Numbered from the stretch's first letter, positions 39,870-48,549 are shown. The stretch: DNA of 58,819 nucleotides from Oscillospiraceae bacterium (GCA_017829075.1 JAGAJA010000072.1:1-58819); one strand, 5' to 3'. Numbers and translations are program-made. The notes: generated by a model from the sequence alone, not told the origin.

Positions 39870-41095
39870 TATTCAGTTATTTCAGCCTGACCGCTTATTA
39901 TCGCAGGAATTAGCCTGTCCCGAAGCCCGGCAAGCTCCCTGCATTCTTCCCGCAACAATAATATCCTGCGAACAAACATCTTTGCCAGCCGCTCGTATTT
40001 CTCCAGAATATCCCCCGGCGGCACTGCCAGATCAATGAACGACAGATTTCCCTCGTTCAGCGAGGCTCTGGTGGAAGCCATGCTTGATCCGGAGAGATAC
40101 TGCTTCACCGCCCCGGAGCTGAGAAAGCTGCGTATATACTCCTGAAGATACTCTCCCCGGACGTCAATGCGGCTGAGCGCGACATTATACGCTCCCGCTA
40201 TCCCGAACCGGGTAGTTCCCGCCGCGCCGTACTTGTCAAGCATGATGTCATATTCACCGCACAGCTTGTTTGAGCGGCTTTCCGGAATAAACGTCATATG
40301 GCTGCTGTCGGCATAGTCGCGGTTCTGGATAAAGCGGACGTAGCCCGGCTTATATTCCGAGATGTGTTGGGATTTCGGCGGCTGACTTCCGCCGTTCCAC
40401 GATACCAGTTCCAGCAGATTTGCGGCAGTCCACCCCGCAGGTATCTCACGTTTAAGCAGGCTGTTATATTCCATTTTTCCTCCGGAAGAGTGATAGGGTC
40501 TGCCCTGTCCGTCCGGGAAATCAAACCTCGTGAACCACAGGTCGTATATCAGGCTGAGCTGCCTCTGCAAGGCGCTGCACAGCTCGCTGTTGAGCGATAT
40601 CTTTTTGTTGACGCTTGTCAGCAGCTGCACCTCTTTATCAAGCGGCTTTTCGTTTATCGGAACAAGTATTTCCTTTAAGTCTTTAATTCCTATTCCGCTG
40701 ACTATCGAGCCGGTGGCGTCCGCGCGTCTGAACTGGGTCTGAACATACTCTGAAAGCAGCGCGAACAGCAGGTACTCCTGGCTGCATTTGCTACTGTCAG
40801 CCCTCAGCAGCACCAGCCGCTGCCCCAGACAGCATTTCAGTCCCTCCGGAACGATCGCCGCCGCTCCCACCGGCGCTTCTCTTGAGATTATTATATCACC
40901 GGGCTGAGGAACAGCGCGCTTTGTGCGTTCTTCATAGGTCTGCTCGTCCACAAAATATCCGTCCGTGAAATCCAGAATACCGCGGCAGAGGTTGAAATTC
41001 CGAACGACACGAACACCATGTGTTTTCCACTCCGGGGTCGAGTGCGGACAGTCTATGATTTCCGTGCATAGTTCCGAAAGCTTGCAGAATTTCAT
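39869..41095 (-). CDS. hsdS: Type I restriction-modification specificity subunit HsdS
   Basis: 408 residues with two target-recognition domains (about 1-160 and 215-365), each followed by a helical spacer (LLTSVNKKISLNSELCSALQRQLSLIYDLWF; RRILLLREECRELAGLRDRLIP). Determines the DNA sequence recognised by HsdM. Its ATG overlaps the hsdM stop by four bases. No hsdR is nearby: the next gene is a convergent lipase. Confidence 0.93.
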   Translation of the reverse strand: MKFCKLSELCTEIIDCPHSTPEWKTHGVRVVRNFNLCRGILDFTDGYFVDEQTYEERTKRAVPQPGDIIISREAPVGAAAIVPEGLKCCLGQRLVLLRADSSKCSQEYLLFALLSEYVQTQFRRADATGSIVSGIGIKDLKEILVPINEKPLDKEVQLLTSVNKKISLNSELCSALQRQLSLIYDLWFTRFDFPDGQGRPYHSSGGKMEYNSLLKREIPAGWTAANLLELVSWNGGSQPPKSQHISEYKPGYVRFIQNRDYADSSHMTFIPESRSNKLCGEYDIMLDKYGAAGTTRFGIAGAYNVALSRIDVRGEYLQEYIRSFLSSGAVKQYLSGSSMASTRASLNEGNLSFIDLAVPPGDILEKYERLAKMFVRRILLLREECRELAGLRDRLIPAIISGQAEITE

Positions 41096-42735
41096 TCCGA
41101 ACCTCCGATTTTCTGAGTAAGCTCAAGCGCCTCAAGCTCTCGAAGTATCTCGTTCTGGAGCGCGTTTCCCTCCTCAAACAGCGACCGGAGTTTGCGGGAG
41201 CATTCCTCCATTTCCGCGCTGAATTCCTCCGGAGTAAGCCCCGTATCCGCCGCTTTCACGCCGAAATACTGCCCTGCGGACAAGGAGTAATTTTTCGCCT
41301 TTATCTCATCGTAGCTTACCACCACCGAGAATTCCTCAACGCTCTCACGGTTCAGGAACGTAGTAACTATCTCGTCTATCTCATTATCCCGCAGACGGCG
41401 CTTCTGAAAGCCGTTGTCCCGGTATTCCTCCCCCATTCCCGTCGCGTCGATAAGCACTGCGCCGTCGGATTTTCCGGACTTATCCAGAAACAGCACCGAC
41501 ACATTTGTTCCGGTGGTGGCGAACAAATTCGGCGGCATACTTATACAGCCGCACACCAGACGGTTATCGGTCAAATGCCTTAGTATCACGTTCTCCACAC
41601 CGCTCTTTGCCGTAATAAATCCGGTCGGGATCACCACCGCGCCCTTTCCGTCGCCTTTGAGGGAGTTTATAACGTGCTGGAGAAAGCAGGTGTAGATCGC
41701 CATGCCCTCCTTTTTCTTTGCGGGTATCTTCGGTACTCCCGCCCAGAAGCGCTCCGGCATTGCCGCAAGTTTTTCCCGCGTGTCGGAGAAATCCATCTTG
41801 AACGGCGGGTTTGAAACCACAAAATCGAATTTCCGCAGCTCTCCGCCGTCGTCGCTCCTGTGATACGGCGAAACAAGAGTATCCCCCTGAATTACGTTGT
41901 CAAGCGAGGACACAAGCCTGTTCAGGATCAAATTCAGCTTCAGCATTTTATTGCTGCGCTGGGAAATATCCTGCGAATAGATCCGGCAGTTCTTTTCGCC
42001 GATCTGGTGGCACAGTCCCATGAGCAGCGTTCCTGTACCCGCGGAGGGATCATAGCATTCCACATCATGCAGCTCCCCGGAATTACCGGTGAGCAGCCTT
42101 GCCATGACGGACGCAATAGAATGAGGGGTGTAGTATTCCGCATATCTTCCGCCGCCGGCGGTGTTGTAATCCTTTATCAGATACTCAAAAATATCCGCGA
42201 AAAAGTCGTAATTCTTGCCAAACGCTTCCTCAAATGAGAAATAAACCAGTTTACCCGTTATCGCCCGCGCAAAATCAGCCCGCTGCGCCTCGTCAGTGAC
42301 ATAATGCGTCAGCCTTTCGAACAGCGGTATCCTTGTTTCCTGCGCAGTCCTTGTGAAGAAAATATCCTTGTTGATCTCGGCGATATCGGTCATTGTCCGG
42401 TCGAATATCACATCAAAATCAGCGCATTCCCGCCGCTTCCACAGATTATGTACAAGCTGCTCCGGCAGAAGCACCGGGATCTCTTCCGGCAGAGCTGACA
42501 GCAGCTCGGAACGCCGGTTGTCGGGCATTTCAGAATACGCGTCCTCCCAGCGTGCAGCCGATGTAGTTTCCGGGCTTATTTTCCTTATTTCGCAGCCGAA
42601 TTTGTCGTTTATGAATTTATATAGAAACACCTGAGTTATTATCTTGTATTCGTTTCCGTCATTCCCTAATCCGAAGCTCTGACAGACGGTTTTAAGCGCG
42701 TCGATAAGGGATATCGTTTTTTCTTTTATGTCCAT
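41092..42735 (-). CDS. hsdM: Type I DNA adenine methyltransferase subunit HsdM
   Basis: 547 residues. N-terminal helical HsdM domain (DALKTVCQSFGLGNDGNEYKI), AdoMet-binding DPSAGTGTLLMG and catalytic SNPPF in DFVVSNPPFKMDF make it an N6-adenine methylase. The open frame extends 68 codons upstream, but GGAGG just before the ATG at 42735 and homology fix the start. Own promoter upstream; operon hsdM-hsdS. The restriction subunit is absent from the window, so the pair may methylate without cutting. Confidence 0.95.
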   Translation of the reverse strand: MDIKEKTISLIDALKTVCQSFGLGNDGNEYKIITQVFLYKFINDKFGCEIRKISPETTSAARWEDAYSEMPDNRRSELLSALPEEIPVLLPEQLVHNLWKRRECADFDVIFDRTMTDIAEINKDIFFTRTAQETRIPLFERLTHYVTDEAQRADFARAITGKLVYFSFEEAFGKNYDFFADIFEYLIKDYNTAGGGRYAEYYTPHSIASVMARLLTGNSGELHDVECYDPSAGTGTLLMGLCHQIGEKNCRIYSQDISQRSNKMLKLNLILNRLVSSLDNVIQGDTLVSPYHRSDDGGELRKFDFVVSNPPFKMDFSDTREKLAAMPERFWAGVPKIPAKKKEGMAIYTCFLQHVINSLKGDGKGAVVIPTGFITAKSGVENVILRHLTDNRLVCGCISMPPNLFATTGTNVSVLFLDKSGKSDGAVLIDATGMGEEYRDNGFQKRRLRDNEIDEIVTTFLNRESVEEFSVVVSYDEIKAKNYSLSAGQYFGVKAADTGLTPEEFSAEMEECSRKLRSLFEEGNALQNEILRELEALELTQKIGGSE

Positions 42736-42772
42736 ATTTCCTCCCGGCAGAGATACATTAAGTCCGGATAAC

Positions 42773-42801
42773 AGTATAACATAAATTCCCGAAAAATACA
42801 A
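42773..42801 (-). promoter_or_regulatory. Promoter of hsdMS
   Basis: Minus strand TTGTAT (42796-42801), 17-base spacer, TATACT (42773-42778) with TGT before it, an extended -10. Confidence 0.65.
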
Positions 42802-42937
42802 GTAAAACGCGGCTGTGATTTTTGCGCAGAACATAATAAAGCGCCGCATTTTTTGAGATAAACAAAAACCAAACCGCATAATTCGGTGAAAAATTATTAC
42901 AATAAGGGTAAAAACAAATTCAGAGGAGAAAATCAGC

Positions 42938-43204
42938 ATGGTATCAAAAAAGGTTACAGTAAAAAATGAACAGGGACTTCATATGCGTCCGGCAGGAATA
43001 CTTGCCAAAGCCGTAAAGGCTCACCCGAACTGCGAGGTGACGCTGAACGTGAACGGAAAGACCGTAAAGGCTAACAGCCCTATGACGATAATGGCGGCAG
43101 GGCTGAAAAAAGGCTCAGAGGTCGAGATCGTATGCTCCGGCGCAGACGAACAGGCAGCGCTTGACGAGATAGCGGCATTGTTCGCAGACGGCTTCGGGGA
43201 ATAA
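42938..43204 (+). CDS. ptsH: Phosphocarrier protein HPr
   Basis: 88 residues. Active-site His15 in EQGLHMRPAG. The regulatory serine region reads ANSPMTIMAAGL, where classical HPr has KSIMGVMSLG, so the serine is kept but its context is changed. AGAGGAG precedes the ATG. Transfers phosphate from EI to PTS permeases; also a possible regulator with CcpA. Starts the ptsH-ptsI pair; no sugar permease is nearby. Confidence 0.95.
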   Translation: MVSKKVTVKNEQGLHMRPAGILAKAVKAHPNCEVTLNVNGKTVKANSPMTIMAAGLKKGSEVEIVCSGADEQAALDEIAALFADGFGE

Positions 43205-43233
43205 GGAAATGTACGCATTATGGAGTGATCATC

Positions 43234-44868
43234 ATGGTTAAATTCACCGGAAAGGGAGTTTACGGCGCGGTGGCGGTGGGCAGGATCTCTGTTTTCAGAA
43301 AGCCGGACGCGCAGGTAAAACGTACCCACATTGAGGATACCGCCGCCGAAAAAGCAAGGGTCGCCGCCGCAAAGAGAGCGGCTGCGGAACAGTTACAAGC
43401 GCTTTATGACAAGGCGCTCAAGGAGGTCGGCGAAACCAACGCCCAGATCTTCGAGATCCATATGATGATGCTGGAGGACGAGGACTACAACGAATCCATC
43501 GAAAACATCATCGAAAGCCAGAGCGTCAATGCGGAATACGCGGTGGCGGTGACCTCGGATAATTTTGCAGAAATGTTCTCCTCCATGGAAGACACATATA
43601 TGCAGGCAAGAGCCGCCGATGTACGGGATATCTCAAACCGGCTTATCGCAGACCTGACCGGGACTGCCGCAATGATGACAGGCTCCGGAGATAAGATGAT
43701 AGTTTGCGCCGACGACCTTGCCCCAAGCGAAACCGTATCGCTGGACAAGGAAAAGGTGCTTGCCTTTGTGACCGCTCACGGCTCGTCAAATTCGCATACC
43801 GCGATACTTGCAAGGAATATGAATATCCCCGCGGTGATCGGCGCAGGAGATGAATTCCTCGCAAATATCAAAGATGGCGACGAAGCGATAGTTGACGGAT
43901 ATACCGGAGAGATCTTTATAAATCCCGACGAACAGACAATAGCTGCCCTGACGAAAAAACAGCAGGCGGACGAGGAGAAGAAGCGGCTTCTTCAGGAGCT
44001 TAGAGGAAAAGAAAATGTGACCCTCGACGGCAGAAAAATAAACATCTTCGCCAACATAGGGAGCGTTGACAATATCGGCGCTGTGCTGGTAAACGACGCC
44101 GGCGGGATAGGACTGTTCCGCAGTGAGTTTCTGTATCTCGAAAACTCCGACTACCCCACCGAGGAACAGCAGTTTACCGCATACAAACGGGTTCTGGAGA
44201 GTATGTCCGGCAAAAAGGTCATCATCAGGACTCTTGATATCGGCGCGGACAAGCAGGTGGATTACTTCAACCTGAAAAAGGAGGAAAACCCTGCGCTCGG
44301 CTACCGGGCAATAAGAATCTGCCTGACGCGAACGGATATCTTCAAAACTCAGCTCAGAGCGCTTTTCAGGGCTTCGGTCTATGGCAGTCTGGGTATCATG
44401 TTTCCGATGATAACCAGCGTTTCAGAGCTTGAACAGATTCTTGAAATATGCAATGAGGTAAAGGCTGAGCTTAAGGAACAGGGCGCGGCTATCCCGGACA
44501 GCACCGAGCTTGGAATTATGATCGAAACTCCCGCCGCCGCAATAATAAGCGACAAACTTGCTCCTATGGTGGATTTTTTCAGCGTAGGCACTAACGACCT
44601 CACCCAGTACACCCTCGCCTGCGACCGCCAAAATCCTGACGTTGAGCAGTTCTGCGACACTCACCACGAGGCAATCCTCCGGCTTATCGAAATGAGCGCA
44701 CAAAACGCCCACAAAAACGGCGCGTGGATTGGTATTTGCGGAGAGCTTGCGGCGGACACCTCGCTTACCGAAACATTCCTGCGAATGGGAATTGACGAGC
44801 TGTCGGTTTCGCCGTCCTTTGTGCTTAAAGTTAGAGAAGCTGTAAGGAGCATTGATCTGTCAAAATAG
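43234..44868 (+). CDS. ptsI: PEP-protein phosphotransferase, PTS enzyme I
   Basis: 544 residues. Phosphorylates HPr from PEP. Phosphohistidine in AHGSSNSHTAILARNMNIPAVIG; PEP-binding residues in GLFRSEFLYLE and RTLDIGADKQ; MIETPAA, FFSVGTNDLTQYTLACDR and GICGELAAD complete the barrel. The histidine context SSNSH replaces the usual GRTSH. ATG at 43234 chosen, GGAG eight bases upstream, instead of the GTG three codons earlier. Followed by a terminator. Confidence 0.97.
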   Translation: MVKFTGKGVYGAVAVGRISVFRKPDAQVKRTHIEDTAAEKARVAAAKRAAAEQLQALYDKALKEVGETNAQIFEIHMMMLEDEDYNESIENIIESQSVNAEYAVAVTSDNFAEMFSSMEDTYMQARAADVRDISNRLIADLTGTAAMMTGSGDKMIVCADDLAPSETVSLDKEKVLAFVTAHGSSNSHTAILARNMNIPAVIGAGDEFLANIKDGDEAIVDGYTGEIFINPDEQTIAALTKKQQADEEKKRLLQELRGKENVTLDGRKINIFANIGSVDNIGAVLVNDAGGIGLFRSEFLYLENSDYPTEEQQFTAYKRVLESMSGKKVIIRTLDIGADKQVDYFNLKKEENPALGYRAIRICLTRTDIFKTQLRALFRASVYGSLGIMFPMITSVSELEQILEICNEVKAELKEQGAAIPDSTELGIMIETPAAAIISDKLAPMVDFFSVGTNDLTQYTLACDRQNPDVEQFCDTHHEAILRLIEMSAQNAHKNGAWIGICGELAADTSLTETFLRMGIDELSVSPSFVLKVREAVRSIDLSK

Positions 44869-44874
44869 ATCCAT

Positions 44875-44896
44875 AAGTCAATTATTGACTTTTTTT
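44875..44896 (+). terminator. Terminator of ptsHI
   Basis: AAGTCAA-tta-TTGACTT followed by T-run, seven bases past the ptsI stop. Confidence 0.75.
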
Positions 44897-44928
44897 GCTT
44901 TCTTCGCATCTATTATTGTTGAAAAGAC

Positions 44929-44957
44929 TTGATTTTTTTCCAGAAATATGATATAAT
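44929..44957 (+). promoter_or_regulatory. Promoter of the DUF4157 gene
   Basis: TTGATT (44929-44934), 17 bases, TATAAT (44952-44957) preceded by TGA: strong sigma-A type with extended -10. It leaves a leader of about 130 bases. Confidence 0.85.
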
Positions 44958-44980
44958 TCAAAAAGAAAATAGTGAGTTAT

Positions 44981-45076
44981 ATCGGCATTTGAGCCGATTT
45001 GCCAGATCTCGGTTTTTCACACCGGATTTACTGCTTTTGCCGCCTGCCCGAAGCAGGCGCTGCCAAATTTTTTTTT
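44981..45076 (+). promoter_or_regulatory. Structured leader with terminator-like hairpin (possible attenuator)
   Basis: Three stem-loops in the leader: ATCGGC-atttga-GCCGAT (44981-44998), CGG-tttttcaca-CCG (about 45010-45023) and CGCCTGC-ccgaa-GCAGGCG (45041-45059), which extends through GC/AAA pairs and is followed by nine T at 45068-45076, before the ribosome site. It looks like a transcription attenuator; the antiterminating signal is unknown. Confidence 0.45.
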
Positions 45077-45093
45077 GATCGGAGGATAATGTC

Positions 45094-47418
45094 ATGCAGA
45101 CCTACGCGGAAAAAAAGCAAAATCTGATATCAATGAATAGTTCCAACAGCGCTTTTTCCAGCGAAAGCAGCATTCCCAACTCGTTCTACTCAGTCAATTC
45201 TTCTGCGGCTAACAGCGGACTTGAAACTGCGCTTAAAAGCAGAATGAATATGTCCAGCTTCATGCACTCCCCTGCTGCTTCAAACGCTCTTTCCTCCCTC
45301 CATTCGCACGAAAGGCAGATGTCAGACGACCTCGGAAATAAGCTCAAGGACAGATTTGGCACAGATATGCGCGGAATGCGCATTTTCGAGGACGACGGAC
45401 TTCAGGAAAGGTTCGGACAGCGCGCCTATGCAAAGGGCAATGAGATCCACCTTGCGCACGGCGAGTTTTCTCCGGATACCCCGTCGGGACTTGACCTCAT
45501 CATGCACGAAGCAAGCCACGTTATCCAGCAGGGCTCCGGAATGGTTCATTCCCACGGAATAACCGAAAATCCCGCGCTGGAGGCACAGGCGCACAGCGGA
45601 CTTACTGCGCCTGATTCTTTTACCATGCCCGTAGCTTCTGACAGCTCCGCAATTCAGGGCTGGGCGCCATGGCAAAAACTGAAGGGCTTGTTCACCGGAA
45701 AAAATAATGATACGTCAAACGCAGCTCCGCCACAGGCAGAAGCCGCTCCTCCACAGGAGGAAAACCGTTCATTGGCTGAAAGAGCGTGGGATGCAACCAA
45801 ACAGGGCGCTGGAAAAGCGTGGGAAGCAACCAAACGCGGCGCTGGAAAAGCGTGGGACGCAACCAAACGGGGCGCCGGAAAAGCATGGGACGCAACCAAA
45901 CGGGGCGCCGGAAAAGCGTGGGATACGACCAAATGGGGCGCTAAGGCTGTATGGAATGGCGTAAAGAAAATTGGAAAAAAGGCTCTGGACTCAGTTGGCT
46001 TAATTGACGCTCACAGACAGGCTGTCGATCAGTTTAATAATTACAGAGAAGACTATGATAAAATGAGCACATGGGAGCGTTTTAAATGGACTGCCAAAAA
46101 CCCGTTTGCCCGTATGTTTGCCGGATTAGAAAAAGGAAACACTGCTAGAAGAAACAGAGAGGAAGAGCTTCTTGGAAACGGAGAAGGCGCAGATACCGGA
46201 ACTTATTCCATAGACAACGAAGATGCAAAGCAGTTTGATCCCACCAGCGTTTTCTCGGACACAAGCAAAGCAAACGGAGTACATAACTACAAGACCGACA
46301 CAAAACTCCTTAACGCAGGTGGAAAGCTCGGCACAGTCGGAACCCTTTCATCGCTCGCCGCCATTCCTGTCGGTCTGGGCGGAAAGACAGGCATGAACAT
46401 GAAAGAAAAGGGCGTTACACTCGGAACGTCCGACCATGCTGTCGGAGGCGTTGCCAGCGGTCTTAATGCCGTAGGAGCTCTTGCAAACTTTACAAACAGT
46501 ACGGCTCAGACGTTTCAGCAGGCAGACAACGGTAATAAAGCTGACACAATAAGAAATGCTCTGGATATGGTTAACCATGGCGCTAACTTTATTGGACAGA
46601 CGACTCGTCTGGCTTCTTATGCGTCAGGAGCTAACAATCTGATCCAGACAATGGATACCCAAGTTATTCCGGGACTTGATGTAGCATCGGGCGCACTTAC
46701 CGCAACAAAGGGACTGATCGGATATGGTTCGGGAAGGTCTACTGAAAAAGCAATGGATAAACGCCTAAATGCCGAAGACGCCGACAAGAACTCAGATATT
46801 TACAAAGCAAGCAAGATGGCAAGAAATAAGGCGCATATCAACAAAGTACAAGGCGGATTTGATATGGCGTCCGGAGCATTGAAAGCGGCTGGCGGCGGAC
46901 TTAAGCTCGCCGGAGTATCTTCGCTTGTAGGTACTGCGGTCGGCGCAATCGGCTCAGGAGTAGGCTTTGTCGGCGGGTGCGTCACTGACCAAATGAAGAG
47001 AGATATGCGCCATGACCTTGTAAACGATGAACTTGGATTAGAGGACAAGATCACGGAATTCTGCGCAAGAAACAATTGCGACAGAAAAACAGCAAAGCAT
47101 GTTATTCTCAGGAAAATGGGCTATCAGTCTGGCAAGAGAAAAGAAGTATTCAACAACATTGTCCTTAACAGGGCAGCGAAGATGAAGAAGAAGGCTGATA
47201 GCGGAGATGAAGAGGCTATGCAGTTCATGGCTGATCTCGGACTCAAATCCAAAAAATCGAAGGACAAGAGCGGAGGAACCAAGAAGGTATACAGCCTGCA
47301 AGGTATAGCAGAAAAGCTTGGCATGGAAGGAAATGCAACATGGGAAGAACAGCTCAGGAATTCCCAGAATCGCAGGAAATATGACAGGTCAAATCCTTTC
47401 GCAAAAACAGCGACATGA
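45094..47418 (+). CDS. DUF4157 (eCIS-core-like) protein with HExxH and tandem repeats
   Basis: 774 residues, no signal peptide. Residues about 75-150 match the DUF4157/eCIS-core domain: FGTDMRGMRIFEDDG, AYAKGNEIHLAHGEF, then HEASH at 138-142 in IMHEASHVIQQGSG, a zincin motif. Residues about 230-285 are five 11-residue repeats (AWDATKRGAGK). The C-terminal 450 residues are Gly/Ala-rich with weakly hydrophobic stretches and a basic tail. In other bacteria such domains occur in proteins loaded into contractile injection particles or in polymorphic toxins; no injection-system genes are visible here. Own promoter with structured leader; GGAGG before the ATG. A 169-aa partner follows 16 bases later. 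Function unknown. Confidence 0.8.
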   Translation: MQTYAEKKQNLISMNSSNSAFSSESSIPNSFYSVNSSAANSGLETALKSRMNMSSFMHSPAASNALSSLHSHERQMSDDLGNKLKDRFGTDMRGMRIFEDDGLQERFGQRAYAKGNEIHLAHGEFSPDTPSGLDLIMHEASHVIQQGSGMVHSHGITENPALEAQAHSGLTAPDSFTMPVASDSSAIQGWAPWQKLKGLFTGKNNDTSNAAPPQAEAAPPQEENRSLAERAWDATKQGAGKAWEATKRGAGKAWDATKRGAGKAWDATKRGAGKAWDTTKWGAKAVWNGVKKIGKKALDSVGLIDAHRQAVDQFNNYREDYDKMSTWERFKWTAKNPFARMFAGLEKGNTARRNREEELLGNGEGADTGTYSIDNEDAKQFDPTSVFSDTSKANGVHNYKTDTKLLNAGGKLGTVGTLSSLAAIPVGLGGKTGMNMKEKGVTLGTSDHAVGGVASGLNAVGALANFTNSTAQTFQQADNGNKADTIRNALDMVNHGANFIGQTTRLASYASGANNLIQTMDTQVIPGLDVASGALTATKGLIGYGSGRSTEKAMDKRLNAEDADKNSDIYKASKMARNKAHINKVQGGFDMASGALKAAGGGLKLAGVSSLVGTAVGAIGSGVGFVGGCVTDQMKRDMRHDLVNDELGLEDKITEFCARNNCDRKTAKHVILRKMGYQSGKRKEVFNNIVLNRAAKMKKKADSGDEEAMQFMADLGLKSKKSKDKSGGTKKVYSLQGIAEKLGMEGNATWEEQLRNSQNRRKYDRSNPFAKTAT
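45783..45947 (+). repeat. Five 33-bp tandem repeats inside the DUF4157 gene
   Basis: Units begin at 45783, 45816, 45849, 45882 and 45915, each AGCGTGGGA..., encoding eleven residues. Units 3 and 4 are almost identical, the last has diverged, suggesting recent slippage or unequal crossing-over. Confidence 0.9.
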
Positions 47419-47434
47419 GTAAACGAGGTATCAA

Positions 47435-47944
47435 ATGACAGAACAACAGTATATTCAGATTCTTGAGCAGATCCTGAATGAAATCAAGGACGCAAAGCTG
47501 GAAGCAAAAATTCTTAAATCCGATGACGGAACGCTCCTTCGGGCAATTGTTCCTTTAGGAAACAGCGAGGACGATCTGACGGCGCTTGCGGATATAGGGA
47601 TCGTAACTACCGCAAACGGCACTGAGATCGCTCAGATCTACTTTACGCTCACAGCAGAGCTTTCAGACAATGCGGAAGCGGAGATCATAAAAGCCCTCCC
47701 TGCCCTGAATTTTTACAGTCTGATCGGAAGCTACGGGATCTATGATCACAATCAGGTTTATTTCAAGTATGCCATTCCGATTTCCGAATTCGATGACAAC
47801 GAGCTTCGGGCAAGCGAGATTCTTGACGCATTCGCAGTATCATTCGAGTCCCTTAGCGGAACATATGATGCTATTATTGCTCTGGCATCAGGCACAATGG
47901 ATTACAGCGCAGCCGTTAAGTCAGAGCTTATTCCGGAAATGTGA
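47435..47944 (+). CDS. Small acidic protein downstream of DUF4157, possible chaperone or immunity partner
   Basis: 169 residues, acidic, no signal or membrane segment; predicted alternating helix and strand with AEIIKALPALNFYSLIGSYGIYDHNQVYFKYAIP in the middle. I do not recognise the family. Size, acidity and tight coupling to the large DUF4157 gene resemble type III secretion-type chaperones or immunity proteins, which is only inference. GAGG-type ribosome site. A terminator lies about 120 bases downstream, so the two genes form one operon. Confidence 0.7.
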   Translation: MTEQQYIQILEQILNEIKDAKLEAKILKSDDGTLLRAIVPLGNSEDDLTALADIGIVTTANGTEIAQIYFTLTAELSDNAEAEIIKALPALNFYSLIGSYGIYDHNQVYFKYAIPISEFDDNELRASEILDAFAVSFESLSGTYDAIIALASGTMDYSAAVKSELIPEM

Positions 47945-47984
47945 ACTGCTTAGAGCAACGGGTTCTCTGTTAATGATGTACTTT

Positions 47985-48010
47985 ATATTCTCCAATTAAT
48001 TGGCGAATAT
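47985..48010. repeat. 26-bp palindrome in spacer
   Basis: ATATTC-t-CCAATTAATTGG-c-GAATAT, perfect except for the t/c pair. Between the 169-aa gene and its terminator; might be an operator or a transcript hairpin. Confidence 0.5.
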
Positions 48011-48061
48011 ATCTGAATGTTATCTCCAACCAATCTACCCGGTTTCTGCATAAAAATTATT

Positions 48062-48100
48062 TACCCTCTGCTTTTGATTTCAGCAGAGGGTATATTTTTT
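48062..48100 (+). terminator. Terminator of the DUF4157 operon
   Basis: TACCCTCTGCT (48062-48072) pairs with AGCAGAGGGTA (48082-48092), followed by TATTTTTT. Confidence 0.88.
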
Positions 48101-48140
48101 CTGCACGTTTAGCGTATTACACAACGAAATCTTGTTGTGA

Positions 48141-48222
48141 ATGCGCAAATTTGTGCATTTTCCCTCTGGCGTTATACGGTTATTTGTGGTACAATAATCA
48201 TGATCGAACTATCGGTCATGAT
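48141..48222 (+). promoter_or_regulatory. Palindrome-rich promoter of the acidic-protein gene
   Basis: Extended -10 TGG-TACAAT (48187-48195), no usable -35. Near-palindrome ATGCGCAAATTTGTGCAT at 48141-48158; CCCTCTGGCGTTATACGG at 48162-48179 in the -35 region, matching 13 of 18 bases of the palindrome before the zincin gene and lying the same ten bases from the -10; and an 11-bp-arm inverted repeat, ATCATGATCGA with TCGGTCATGAT (48197-48222, one mismatch), at the transcription start. Strongly suggests regulation by one or more DNA-binding proteins. Confidence 0.6.
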
Positions 48223-48254
48223 ACGATACATGGATATCAGAAAGGATGAAGATC

Positions 48255-48467
48255 ATGGAAAAAGCAAAAGCATGGGAAGAAGAGTCTTGGTGGGAAGATG
48301 AGGAAGAAGACGAGGGGTCTTGGGAAGAAGAAGAGGAGGAAAATGACGAGGATATCGAAGACTACAAGTTTTTCGGTTACAACAGCGATGAAGAGTTTCT
48401 GGAAGATTTTCTCGGTTGTGACAGAAACTGGACGCTTGAGGATTTCTTTGACAGCTACAACAATTAA
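48255..48467 (+). CDS. Extremely acidic small protein
   Basis: 70 residues. About half are Asp or Glu, with Trp and Phe/Tyr spaced between (EEESWWEDEEEDEGSWEEEE). No known domain. A DNA mimic, a metal-binding or charge-neutralising partner are possibilities without proof. AAAGGA has correct spacing only to the ATG at 48255; the ATG three codons earlier touches it. First gene behind the palindrome-rich promoter. Confidence 0.65.
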   Translation: MEKAKAWEEESWWEDEEEDEGSWEEEEEENDEDIEDYKFFGYNSDEEFLEDFLGCDRNWTLEDFFDSYNN

Positions 48468-48505
48468 TTAAGGTCTGCCGTGGCGCAGAATAAGTTCAAC
48501 AAAAA

Positions 48506-48535
48506 ATCGGGGCGAAGCACATTCTTCGCCCCGAT
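48506..48535. terminator. Perfect 12-bp hairpin ahead of the next gene
   Basis: ATCGGGGCGAAG and CTTCGCCCCGAT with loop cacatt. The T-run (TTTTTT) is on the minus-strand side only, so it fits a terminator of minus-strand transcription, or on + an RNA structure just before the AAAGGAGG of the following gene. Confidence 0.55.
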
Positions 48536-48549
48536 AAAGGAGGATTACC

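Noticed and set aside
45783..45947. Possible CRISPR-like array
   Set aside because: The 33-bp units are contiguous without spacers and keep one reading frame; they are protein repeats.
45094..47944. A complete extracellular contractile injection system
   Set aside because: Only a DUF4157-type protein is present; no sheath, tube, baseplate or AAA+ genes are in the window.
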